64,000 bases of DNA, taken from Mytilus trossulus (lineage: Eukaryota; Mollusca; Bivalvia; Mytilida; Mytilidae). The stretch's first letter is position 1; every line of letters begins with the position of its first letter. The stretch spans positions 28,016,886 through 28,080,885 of the forward strand of contig NC_086374.1 of the NCBI RefSeq assembly GCF_036588685.1, in the 5' to 3' direction. Shown one piece after another: positions 1 through 11,100 of this stretch. The notes beneath the pieces were generated by a model that was not told the DNA's origin, made no database searches, and saw only the letters and a list, made by a program, of their open reading frames with translations. The translations under genes and the position numbers were made by a program.

Positions 1-1302
1 GCAGTCACCGTCGTCATAAATTAATTAGGATTAGATCATAAACAATCATGGGAGGGATCACATAATCACTTAAACTTCCTCGAGCCTGTCAAGTTCATTT
101 CACAAACGTGATCAACTTTACTTATCAGTTTCAAACATATACAATGCAAAATAATGGCCACCACACTATCATGCATGTAAATAGAAGAAATACACCCTCT
201 TTTACCCATAAGCGTGTTATTTTTAAGAGAGTCATAAAATAACAACACTGACATTTATGCCTATGGTCAATGATGGTAGTGTAGACTTTATCTTATTTTT
301 CAACTGGCATATATATCAGCACAATGTAGAGTATTTTATGGAATGCAAAGGCCTATGATCCATATTTTACATCATGTTGATGTATGTATCCAGACGGTCA
401 TTCGGTTAAAAGCTTAGATTGAAGTATTACTTTAATTATTCATCCATCAATAAATGATAGGTTACAATCATTACTTATCTATGCATGGACAATATCTGGA
501 GGCTATCGTGTATCACGTCGTAGAAAAGAAACTGTTAAACATAACAAAATCAAAACAGACATACATCGACCTTTATAAAGAGTTTGATGTTTATTTTGTT
601 TAAATAAGCGTGCCTAAATAATGTAAATATCTAGCTAACACAATTTTGACGATTTTATTTCATTGATATAAAATCGTGTACATTTGTTTGTATATGTAAG
701 ATTTACAAAACACGATTAGATGATACATAACAACGAAGTGAATAGAGATGCTGTGTCATACGAAGTTGAATTTTCAATAAAGTGAATAGTTAAAGAACTT
801 GAAGAATGGGTTCCTAAGTACACCAAAAGCATGAAGATGTCACCCGCGAATATATATTATCCAGAGACAATTAATGAACTATTAATCCGATCACCTGCTG
901 ATCGCGCTTAGGGATTCACCATTGGAGTTTCTAAGCCAAGTTTACATCACATAGATAACACATGTTTGATGAGATAAAAAGATAATTGTAAAATAATAAA
1001 CACAAAACATGTGTAGCGTTTAACCTCTACGGTCTTCCCGTCAGAGTATAGTTGTGTACTGATTGAATAAAAATGTTCATACTACATGTATAGTACATAA
1101 AACTAGATAAGAACAAGATTGCAGCAACCTCTTACGATCCATATTAGTTTACCTTTCAAATTTTATATGTAATTACAATATTTTCAATGTATATTTCATT
1201 AGAAATACCATCTCTTAAATATCATCTCTTCAGTTAGTAATTGATTATCGTAACTGTGGCAACTGTTTTCTTCGTGAACTTATAGAATTTGTGAAAACTT
1301 AC
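1..1302 (-). other. First intron of the integrin alpha gene (partial)
   Basis: This AT-rich stretch lies downstream of the splice donor of the integrin first exon on the minus strand. I looked on the minus strand for the expected second exon, which should begin by completing a Trp codon and continue with a Val-Gly-Ala-Pro-like blade sequence, and did not find it. The intron therefore probably runs past the left edge. No repeat is recognised here. Confidence 0.5.
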
Positions 1303-1514
1303 CATCCTGTGTTTTGGTCGAGATGTTGAGCTACTGAGAATCCGAACATACTCCCAGTTTCACCTCTTTGAATAATAGCGTTCTTTATATCCAAATTAAA
1401 GGCACTAGTTATGGGAATTGCATATCCAAAAATACACACAAACAAAACTATCACAGAAACATCGAAAAAACTATTTTTTCCGCAACTACACTTTGAGAAA
1501 AATACCTTATCCAT
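1303..1514 (-). CDS. Integrin alpha subunit, first coding exon (gene continues off left edge)
   Basis: Integrin alpha chains pair with beta chains as cell-surface adhesion receptors; the N-terminus after the signal peptide starts the seven-bladed beta-propeller. This exon encodes a signal peptide with hydrophobic core VSVIVLFVCIFGYAI, a likely cleavage after ITSA, and then FNLDIKNAIIQRGETGSMFG followed by FSVAQHLDQNTG. That matches the family pattern in which FNLD-type residues open the mature chain and a G-S-x-F-G-x-S-V motif follows. The exon ends in a GTAAGT donor with two bases of a codon, which would complete a Trp as in the family NTxW motif. Two in-frame ATGs are possible, at 1514 and 1547. 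I prefer 1514 because A at -3 and G at +4 make the better initiation context. The remaining blades, transmembrane segment and tail are outside the window, so the subtype cannot be named. Confidence 0.85.
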
Positions 1515-1547
1515 TCTAAAGCGAAATAAATAACTAGTTAATCTCAT

Positions 1548-2654
1548 ATTTATAAAACCAAGTGATCACTTTATCCAAAGTTGTTTTGTAAGAAGAAGTA
1601 TTTAATTTCACACATATAATAATTTCATCGTTTTCTACACACTAAACAACAACTTCCTACGGTATCGTATGTGTATGTAAGATATTGGCATTTGTAAGAG
1701 TGATCCATTACTGCCTTCAGGGGGCGATCAGGTTAAAGTGATGCACGTCGGACGAGTTTATTGCCCCGTGTGTGTAAAGATCCTAATATAGAAATTGGCC
1801 TGACTCATTCATAAAATCATTAAAAAAAAGCTCCCGCTGTTGTTTGAATTAGTTTGTGAGAGGAAGTTTATAGTGAGATTCCGTCCTTGTAAATGACCAG
1901 CAGGAAATTGCACGTTTGACCTATATTTAAGATTTATGAAGATGGTTGACCAATATAATTAATTGAATGTTACCCAACATAATAACAGACATAAGACATA
2001 TATTATGGACATTATGGAAAGACACAACAAGGATTGACACAACATATTTAACTGATTGATTTAATGGTTTTTTGTTTAGTTTTGTTATTCTCTGGTCAAA
2101 TTTATAGAGCTGTCGTTTTTCTTTTTCAAGTGCACTGTTTGACAAGGACAAGTATCTATATTACGAGACGATGCCTGGTTGTAGTAAAACAAAATGCATT
2201 TGAAATAATTAATTTTAGATTTGTTTGTGATATTTGGTTCTTCTTAAAAGTACACTAAACAGAAATTAAAACAGAAAGAGTTAAAAGGAAGTTTGTAAAA
2301 AAAGTAATTCTTGTAAATTTTACGCCATCGGGAAGATACATATAAAGGATTGTTGAAAACTTCGTAAGATGATTACGTATTTTATAACAATTAACTTTTT
2401 TATTTTGACAGATCCGCTAATATCAATCACTTTGGAGATGCAGTCGATTGAAAAAATAATATGAACACCAAATATATACCTTTACATTAATAACAAGTGT
2501 CAACTATAGATAGATATCAATATATTAAGATTATTTTTTTAACACGGAGATTTTTTTTTTCTTTCAAAATCCATGTTTAAAAAAAAATGTTACGTATTAT
2601 TGAACATTATATCACGCATGTTCTTATCAAAATAGTTAGCAGTGGAGAGTAAAT
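1548..2654. other. Intergenic, upstream of the integrin exon
   Basis: AT-rich DNA with no convincing exon. A TTATAAAT box occurs on the minus strand immediately upstream of the 1547 ATG and could belong to the integrin promoter, but its distance to the preferred start is short, so I give it little weight. Confidence 0.4.
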
Positions 2655-2757
2655 TTACGGTGACCTATAATTGTTAATGTTTGTGTCATTTTGGTCTTTT
2701 GTAGATAGTGGATAGTTGTCTCATTGGCAATCATACCACATCTTCTTTTTTTATATT
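2655..2757 (+). repeat. Interspersed repeat, 'GTCTCATTGGCAAT' family
   Basis: The core GATAGTTGTCTCATTGGCAA followed by a CATACCACATCTTC tail recurs in both orientations through this window, for example near 6840-6930, 21936-22020, 40752-40840, 50940-50985, 54835-54925 and 63345-63385. Copies end next to A/T-rich tracts. It looks like a short retroposed tail or SINE-like repeat. Confidence 0.7.
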
Positions 2758-2776
2758 TGTAATTACGGAATTAAGA

Positions 2777-3803
2777 AAAGGAGTAGGTTCAGTAAGCCCC
2801 CTTTTTGGTCCCAAAATATAGCAGTTTTACAAAGTTGTGAAAAAATGTAATCTTTAAGCTATTGATTGGAAAGTAGAATGCTTCTTCTACATAAATATGG
2901 TCTGTTTTTGACAATACAATGCACATATATCGTGTATTATCATCATAAAGTCATGCTAAATTAATGAAATCTTCTCAATTTTAGCATTTTAGTTAAATTT
3001 TAGACGGTCGCCGTCTTAAATGAAAGTGGCCGTATTCGTGCTCATTTATAATATTGATGATGATACATGATAAATATAAAGGTTGAGGATGAACACGGAT
3101 GCGGCCACTTTCATTTTTGACAAAAACCATCTGAAAAAGTGACGTTTTTTTTGGCATATTTGATAGATTTTTCATATTTTAGCTTCTAAAATGACGTCCT
3201 TATCACGCTTTGTAAATAAAGCCGTGTTCAAATGAGCACAAAATATGTTTGACACATGCGCACGAATTTTATTAACGTTGTTTCCATCGTTATCCTTTAA
3301 AATATATACATTTAAGCAGCTAACATAAACTGTTATTCATATATTTTTCGCATACAACATATATTTACCCTGCTCGTAGTTTTTAAACTTATCAAATATG
3401 AACAGACTCATTGGTGAGGAAACGCGAACAGCTAAACATTTTTTTCGTACGCTTCGACCTATAAAAATACCGTATTTTCCCTATTAGAATCGAAATAATT
3501 CCTTCATGTCATGCTTTATGCTCATTTTAACATGGGTAGGCATTATATTTGACAACATTTTACACCTCGCTAACGCTCAGTGTAAAATATCGACAAATAA
3601 AATGCCTACCCATGTTAAAATGAGCATAGAGCATGACATGAAGGAATTATTTCTTAATTGAATCGGAGCGTTTTTTAATGACTAAATCCATTTAAATCTT
3701 TTCACATAAACTAATCGAATTGGAATAGACACTAAGTGTTTTAAAAGTGTTTACAATCTTGAAATTTGAGGCCAAAATCGGCCCTTACCGGACCTACTCC
3801 TTT
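2777..3803. mobile_element. Foldback element with GGAGTAGGT termini
   Basis: The left end AAAGGAGTAGGTTCAGTAAG and the right end, read on the other strand, AAAGGAGTAGGTCCGGTAAG are inverted repeats about 1.03 kb apart. A second inverted pair containing GAAAGTGGCCG lies inside near 3020 and 3100, and a 60-bp hairpin lies at 3492-3653. No ORF for a transposase is present, so this would be a non-autonomous DNA element. Confidence 0.65.
3492..3653. repeat. Large hairpin with 60-bp arms
   Basis: Arms at 3492-3551 and 3594-3653 are reverse complements with only about two mismatches. The spacer carries a further inner inverted pair, ATTTTACAC and GTGTAAAAT. It lies inside the foldback element at 2777-3803, either as part of it or as a nested insertion. 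Confidence 0.85.
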
Positions 3804-5050
3804 GCGATCTTGAATTTAATAAGTAATTCGAGGGCTTCCAAAAAAGCTTTTATACCAAAATAGATGCAGATACCATAAATAAGACTTTTGTTTTTTGCTT
3901 CTTGTTTTGTCGGGGACTTTTATAACATACTTTACAGCATTGTTTTTTTTTCTCATTGTTGAAGCTCGTATTGGTCGACCTATTATTATTTATATGTCCT
4001 TGTCCTTTTGTCTCTATTTGATAGTTTTCACATTTGCAATCCTACCCACATCTCCTTGTTTTTATGATTATACAACAAAAATGAACAAACTGATTAGACT
4101 TAGCACTCCTATAGAATCTTTTTACAGTTGTCTTTGAAAAGGGTAGTCAGTGAAACATACAAGCTAGATTCAGTTTCGACGCCTTTTTGTAACTGAGGCT
4201 TGTATTTAGTTTTTACTGTTTTGAATGACCATATTTATGAAGTTCTGTTTAATTTAAATAATAAGTATATAAAGACTGTGTAGGATCATGGTAGTATTTT
4301 ATGAACTCTATAATACATCAATTATATGGTTTTATTGTGTAGACCGTCACTCTCTGAATGATTTAAGTTTGTATGTTGTGTCTATACATGTCGTTTGTTT
4401 ATTTCATTCGTTTGAAATGAATTGGCCCATGAAGATCTACCTTAATGTTAATTTTTCTATCAATTTTATAAGATACATGTATATACATACTCGATCTTAA
4501 TCTATGCTAAAATGAATTAATTCAGTTAAACACAAAGTCTTTAAAACCCACAATTATACATTCTTTAAATCGATGATTCTACACGGAGGCACATTTTACA
4601 TGAATCATTTCTCCATAAATTCATCCTTTTGTATACTTTCTTTTCTCAGTGACAGTCATAACGGAAATAACATGCATAATAGAAATATCGCCTTTATTTT
4701 CACAACGCCTAAAAGTTATCTCCATAAACAAATAAATTACTATACAAACGTACTATAAGTGGGCATTAAAGATCATTAAACTATTCATGTGTATACTGAA
4801 CATCAACCACTGAAATAATTCGTAGATACATGCGAATGCTTATATAAAAACTTCTCTTTTTTTTTTCAGTCAACGAAGGACAACTCTGAATAAAGCAGAG
4901 GACCTTCATATTTTTTTCAATTACAGTAACACAAATGTATATGTATATGAATATCATATTAACCAACATGTCAACTGTTATACAAAAACCAAAATTGAGT
5001 ATTCTATATATATATATGATGAATGTTTAAAATTAAACTATGATATACAA
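3804..5050. other. Region 3' of the MRH-like gene
   Basis: This is AT-rich DNA downstream of the stop codon of the minus-strand gene, so it should hold its 3' untranslated region. AATAAA-type signals occur on the minus strand near 4693-4698, but I cannot choose the true polyadenylation site. No other exon is seen. Confidence 0.4.
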
Positions 5051-5107
5051 TCAAATTGCATCATATGATCGTACTTTTCCTCTACCAATAACGAAACGAG
5101 TACCATC
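5051..5107 (-). CDS. MRH-like gene, exon 7 (C-terminus and stop)
   Basis: It is preceded on the minus strand by a TTTTTGCAG acceptor and encodes DGTRFVIGRGKVRSYDAI and a TGA stop. It supplies residues 226-243, including the terminal YDAI motif. Confidence 0.88.
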   Translation of the reverse strand, partial: DGTRFVIGRGKVRSYDAI

Positions 5108-8100
5108 CTGCAAAAATATATAAATTCTGTAAATTCATGAACTATAAATACAATAGGGTATTTAATTGTCAAAATGACCTCTTACCAACATACAGTGAAA
5201 ATATTTAAACTTTGCCATGAGTTTGTTAAGTTTAAATTAGCGAAACAGTTTGATTTGACTTTTTTTTATATACAGAAGCTTTAAATTGTTTATTTAGCAA
5301 GTAAACCGTCTCGGAAGTTGATTTTCCGTGAACCATAACGGGCCCCAATGAGCCTAAAAAGTTCCTCTAGAGAGATACCTAACATCAAGCCTTATAGCAA
5401 TAGTAGGAGCAATACTGCTTTTATACACTACATTGGATTGCAACCAGTTTGATCCAGCTCAATAATTTTTTTTTTATATGGTCAATTCTTTTTAGGACAG
5501 CAATTTCAACGGAAAGTGTATTGACGACTTGTATTGAAGATATTCAAGTTGTTTTACAACTGAATTTGACTTTTCTCTTTCAAATCAACCGTCATTTAGG
5601 CGTACATGAAGTAATTCTCATACTTTATTTTCGCCCATATTCTATACTGGTAGCTTTACAAAAAAAAACCTGAAAAATGCTCTATCGAATGCGTAGAATA
5701 ACCAATGTCTGTTTACAAAGACACAAAAATATACACAACATATTATATTTACCTTTATATATACTGGTACAGCAACCCAAAAGTCATGATTTGGTATAAC
5801 TCGTTTACCAGATTCTTTACGTATAAATATTTGAACGAGTATTCCGATAAGAATGTACAGAAACAATAAAGATACAAACCTACAAACAAACAAACAAACA
5901 CATAAAAATAGATCACACGTGTGTTACAGTGTCAACATATGACATTGGCACAATAGCAGTACAGTATTTATGTAGAACTTTAAATTAAAAAAAAATCATA
6001 ATTACTTTATATATAGTATGAATATGCAGGTCTGTCTGTTACCTTCTATCTCTAGCTATATACTTTGGACATGCATGTCCGTAATGTGACACGACATCAA
6101 AGTTTATATTATTGTGCCTTAAATTGATTTAACATCTCTCCACCCCGGGACCGAAGAATTATAATATAAGAACTAGACATTCCTTTCCTCGATCTTGATA
6201 TCTATATCACTAACGGAAAGCTGAATACTAAAATTTATGATAAAAGAAATGATTTTTCATTTCCTATCGTTAAATATCCATTTTTAGAAGGTGACGTTCC
6301 CTTGTCACCATCTTACGGTGTTTATATTTCTCAACTTGTACGATTCGCTCGTGTATGTAACAATGTTTTAGATTTTAACGAGAGAAATTTATGTATTACT
6401 GAAAAATTATTACACCAGGATTTTCGATATCACAAACTAGTCAAAACATTTACTAAATTTAATCATCGGTATAAGGACATCATTCGTAAATATAGCTCAA
6501 CATGCAGACTTCTTATACGTATGAAGGTATTTCACATCCATTTTTTTATGGAAATATTCGTTCTTATGTTGTACTGTTATACCACTGTCCCAGATTAGGG
6601 GGAGGGTTGGGATCCCGCTAACATGTTTAACCCCGCCACATTATTTATGCATGTGCCTGTCACAAGTCAGGAGCCTGTAATTCAGTGGTTGTCGTTTGTT
6701 TATGTGTTACATATTTGTTTTTCGTTCATTTTTTACATAAATGAGGCCGTTAATTTTCTCGTTTGAATTGTTTTACATTGTCTTATCGGGGCCTTTTATA
6801 GCTGACTATGCGGTATGGGCTTTGCTCATTGTTGGAGGCCGTACGGTGACCTATAGTTGTTAATGTTTGTGTCATTTTGGTCTTTTGTGGATAGTTGTAT
6901 CATTGGCAATCACACCATATCTTCTTTATTATGTATAAATCACAAAGGTGTCAGTATTCACCTCATAAACTTACTAAACCTTTGAATAGACTTATTAAGA
7001 AGGGATATAGTTACGATACTGTTGTCAGGCCATTAAAGATTGCATATTTTGGCGTTAATATTGATTCACTTATAGAGTCTCTGAATTGGAACTAAACACA
7101 TTTATTCAAAAACCAATTGTTGGCATGGCACGGGTTGTGTTCTTCTCATATATGTTATGATGGTATGATACTAAACCTTTAACGGGAAGGATTGTGTCTG
7201 ATGTTCATATGATGAAATCATAATCTTTCAGTCAGTTTAATTGAAGTCTGGAGCTGGCATGTCAGTTAACTGCTAGTAGTCTGTTGTTATTTATGTATTA
7301 TTGTCATTTTGTTTATTTTCTTTGGTTACATCTTCTGACAACAGACTCGGACTTCTCTCTTGGACTGAATGTTAATGTACGTATTGTTATACGTTTACTT
7401 TTCCTCATTGGCTAGAGGTAAAGGGGAGGGTTGAGATCTCATAAACATGTTTAACCCCGCCGCATTTTGGGCCTGTTTAAAGTCAGGAGCCTCTGGCTTT
7501 TGTTAGTCTTGTATCATTTTAATTTTAGTTTCTTGTGTACAATTTGGAAATTAGTATGGCGTTCATTATCACTGAACTATTATATATTTGTTTAGGGGCC
7601 AACTGAAGGATGCCTCCGGGTGCGGGAATTTCTCGCTACATTGAAGACCTGTTGGTGACCTTCTGCTGTTGTGTTTTTTTTCATGGTCGGGTTGTTGTCT
7701 CTTTGACACATTCCCCATTTCCATTCTCAATTTTATTCGTTTTTTTCCAATTATCTCAGACATTGGACCGAAGACGACGTTGATAAAGTCAAAATAAAAA
7801 GGTGCGTTGCAAAAATATCTATTATCACCCTCTAATTTTCTTCACCTGACAATAACGTAGAATATATATTCTAAAACCCATGTTTTCCTATCCGTACCCA
7901 CAAATAAAGAATTACTAAGAACTTACCCTATACATAGTATAGAGCCTACAGATAAACCGGATGAATCACAGACGTATTTGGACTTCAACTGGAACAACTG
8001 AAAATGGAAATTTTGCATTATTCTGCCATAGACTCTATATCATGGTCCCGTTAGGGTTGTAGAATTACAGAAGTTGTCGCAAATATCTGAAAATACAATA

Positions 8101-11100
8101 CTCAATAAATGTTAAGTCTCCACAATCTTTTTTCTGAAATTTATACTAAAACTAATAGAAAATAAGTGTAGATATATCGTGAAGCTTATAACGATTTAAA
8201 CCAATTGGACTTAAAATACCTTAAGGATACCAGATATACAGTTTAGCATGCCTCATATCGTGACTTACAGCTAGAAATTAACAACACTGGTCGGTAGAGA
8301 ACAAAACTGTACGACTAAATTGGGGAATTCATCTTTCCAATTGTATTTTTTTATTTCTACGTAGCAACAATTAAGCAATGTGCATATATGGAGTATACTA
8401 GCATGTTTTTCCAGTTAAAACGCATTCCAGAGCCTTCCAAATCATGGTTTCCATAAAAGAGGGTTGCTGGTTACAATGAAGCTATCATTGAACCAAGGGT
8501 TCCAAAAAAGTATAGTGAAAGTACCCGTTCGAAAGTGTTAACTTATGGACGCTAATATAAGTTATATGGTTCGCTACTGACCCCCTACGGATCAATAGAG
8601 GGTTAGTAAAATCCATAGGGGGTGAGGCCGGAGGCCGAGTCCCCTATGGATTTTATTCACCCTCTATGTATCCGTAGGGGGTCATTAGTTAACCGTACAA
8701 CGAATTTATCGCACGCTAGACTTTTTCTGCTGCGTTTTGTTGTAAAATAAACAACGAAACACAACAGCATTAATAGATGACGTCACCATTACTGCGTCAC
8801 GAACCCCCTACGGTCTCATAGGGGGTCACCACATGACGGCATTAAACCAATCACAGCGTGATAATTTACCAGCGGTGCGATAAGGTCTCATAGGGGGGTC
8901 ACCACGTGACGGCGTTTAACCAATCACAACGTGATAATTCATCTGTGGTCCGATAATTCGAATTGTTAGACGTCACCGTTCTGGATTACCTGTGGATTAC
9001 CTGTGTCCCAGATTACATGTACTACAGATATATTCCAAATCAATATGTCTAAACAACAATGCCGTTCGATTTACTAGTACTATCACCGAATGAGACTCTT
9101 CGGCTAATTTATACTTACCATTTGTACTTACAACAAGTAACATAACGATGGTCACCTGTAGATCAGGCTCTGCTGATCCTTTCAGGGCACCTCAGATAAT
9201 TCCTGTGCAATCTTTTAAGGGGTTTATGGCATCCGTTTTTATGCAGTGTTATGTGAAATTGCTTGTATTTCCCTCGTCTTTCGTTTTCCGAAGGTGTTAG
9301 TTTCTAATGAATTCCGAGTTTTTATTGGCCCATTGGTATCTTCCAACTCACCAAAACATGAAATCGACAAAGGCACACAAATCCTCATAAACTGTAGGCA
9401 TACCAAGCCTCATAAACTGTAAGGCACACCAGGCCTCATACACTGTAGGACACACAAATCCTCATAAACTGTAAGGTACACAAATCCTCTTAAACTGTGA
9501 GGAACACAAATCCTCATAAACTGTAAGGCATACCAAGCCTCGTAAACTGTAAGACATTAAGGATTTTAAAATCTGTAGAGCACACCAGGTCTCATGAATG
9601 AAAGACCTACCAGACTTCATAAACTAAGGCCAAGGAGGCATTGTAAACTGAAAGGTACATAAGAGCTTTAACACTATAAGGCAGCCGTACATCATAACTT
9701 AAAATAAATATTAACTGTGATACACCAAGCCTCATAAACTGTAAGGCTCGTTACTTGCCTAACGAACTGAAAGGAACACCAGTCATTCTGAGCTGTAAGG
9801 CACACAAGGTCAAATTATCTGTCAAGCACACCAATTTTCATAAACTGTTAGACATTTGAGGACACATAAACTCTTAGACACTTGAGGCCCTTGTAAACTA
9901 TTAGACAATAGGGCTTCAGAAACTGTAAGACTCAAAAGGCCTCACAAACTGTCAGACACTATAAGTAGCCTTTTTATGTTGCGCAGTTAAACTTGACCTA
10001 ACGGTCGGTTGGTTGATAGATTAGCAAATGTAATCTCGGGTGTTTTACAACCGCAAATATGTTGTCGTATGAAATTGAGGGCACCATGATATACATACAA
10101 AATTCTCTGGTTGGCATATCTTGTTTTGATGGAAAAATCACTGTGAAAAGATAAATTACTTACAAAAGTTCCTGTTGGTGGTATGTCCTGTCCAAGGGAA
10201 GTAAAGTCTCCGTGTACTGATTTGTCACATACCAGGTTAATTACAGCCTTTCTGAAATAATGAATCCGACAAATTGATACATGCATATATTTTTGTTAAA
10301 TCTCGTTCTTTCATCTTTTGGGTTGTTTCGTTGGGTTTCTCTCTCGATCACCGACATATAATCCACACCTTCCTTTTATTCATATGTACCGGACACACTA
10401 TAGATTTGTTTTCAATATCAGATGCTTATAATGCAAACAGTATGAAAAAGAACGAGGTTTTTTTTTTATTATGAGTTGGCTAAAACTGATATGTTAAAAC
10501 CAAGTCTAAATTAAAGGAAAACATTTTCTTAAAGAAATTTTCAAAGGAAAACAACTCCTATGAAAGATTATAGAAACACAGACAGTGTTCTTGTTTTTAT
10601 AAAAACGTAGTGAAAGAGCGTTATGCTATTTGTGATTTATGTTTTTAGTGACGAGTACCACTATCAATTAAATATTTCGAGGGAAGCACATGACATTACA
10701 TACAAGTACATATGATTAGACATAAATTAGAGACATGATAATATAAGAAAACAACATTGTTTAGTACTATTAAAAATACAATAAAAGGCCAGGACAGAAC
10801 CAGACAATACAATTTAGATCTTTAAAATATACCATTTAAAATCATATACCACTCAAAATATGTATATTTGTGGCTAATTTGTATTCATTATTTTTGAACT
10901 TCTCCTTATCTCTAGATTTTTAGATAAATACTTTCCTAAACATTTATACACGTTTAAATTTTCTTGTGTAAATAGCCATAAAAACTTTGAAAAATTGTCT
11001 AACGATTGAAAATTATTTCAATTTAGAGATATTTCAGTAAAAAAATCATTTCTGTTATCAATATATAGTGGACATTCAGTTACAAAGTGTATCTCATTTT

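Larger units (their letters stand above)
5880..7926. other. Intron 5 of the MRH-like gene, filled with retroelement debris
   Basis: The intron holds Penelope-like reverse-transcriptase fragments and the tails of two interspersed repeats on the plus strand, listed separately. No coding exon of the host gene is seen between the flanking splice sites. Confidence 0.7.
7998..10163. other. Intron 4 of the MRH-like gene
   Basis: Contains a GC-richer inverted and direct repeat block (8562-8960) and a degenerate 26-bp minisatellite (9370-9964). No further exon is needed, because exons 4 and 5 join in phase. Confidence 0.75.

Noticed and set aside
1515..1547. Longer integrin start at the upstream ATG
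   Set aside because: In frame, but the context is weaker and a TATA-like sequence lies directly against it; the downstream ATG gives a normal signal peptide. It remains possible.
9370..9964. Regularly spaced repeats resembling a CRISPR array
   Set aside because: Units are contiguous and diverged with no unique spacers, and the genome is clearly animal.
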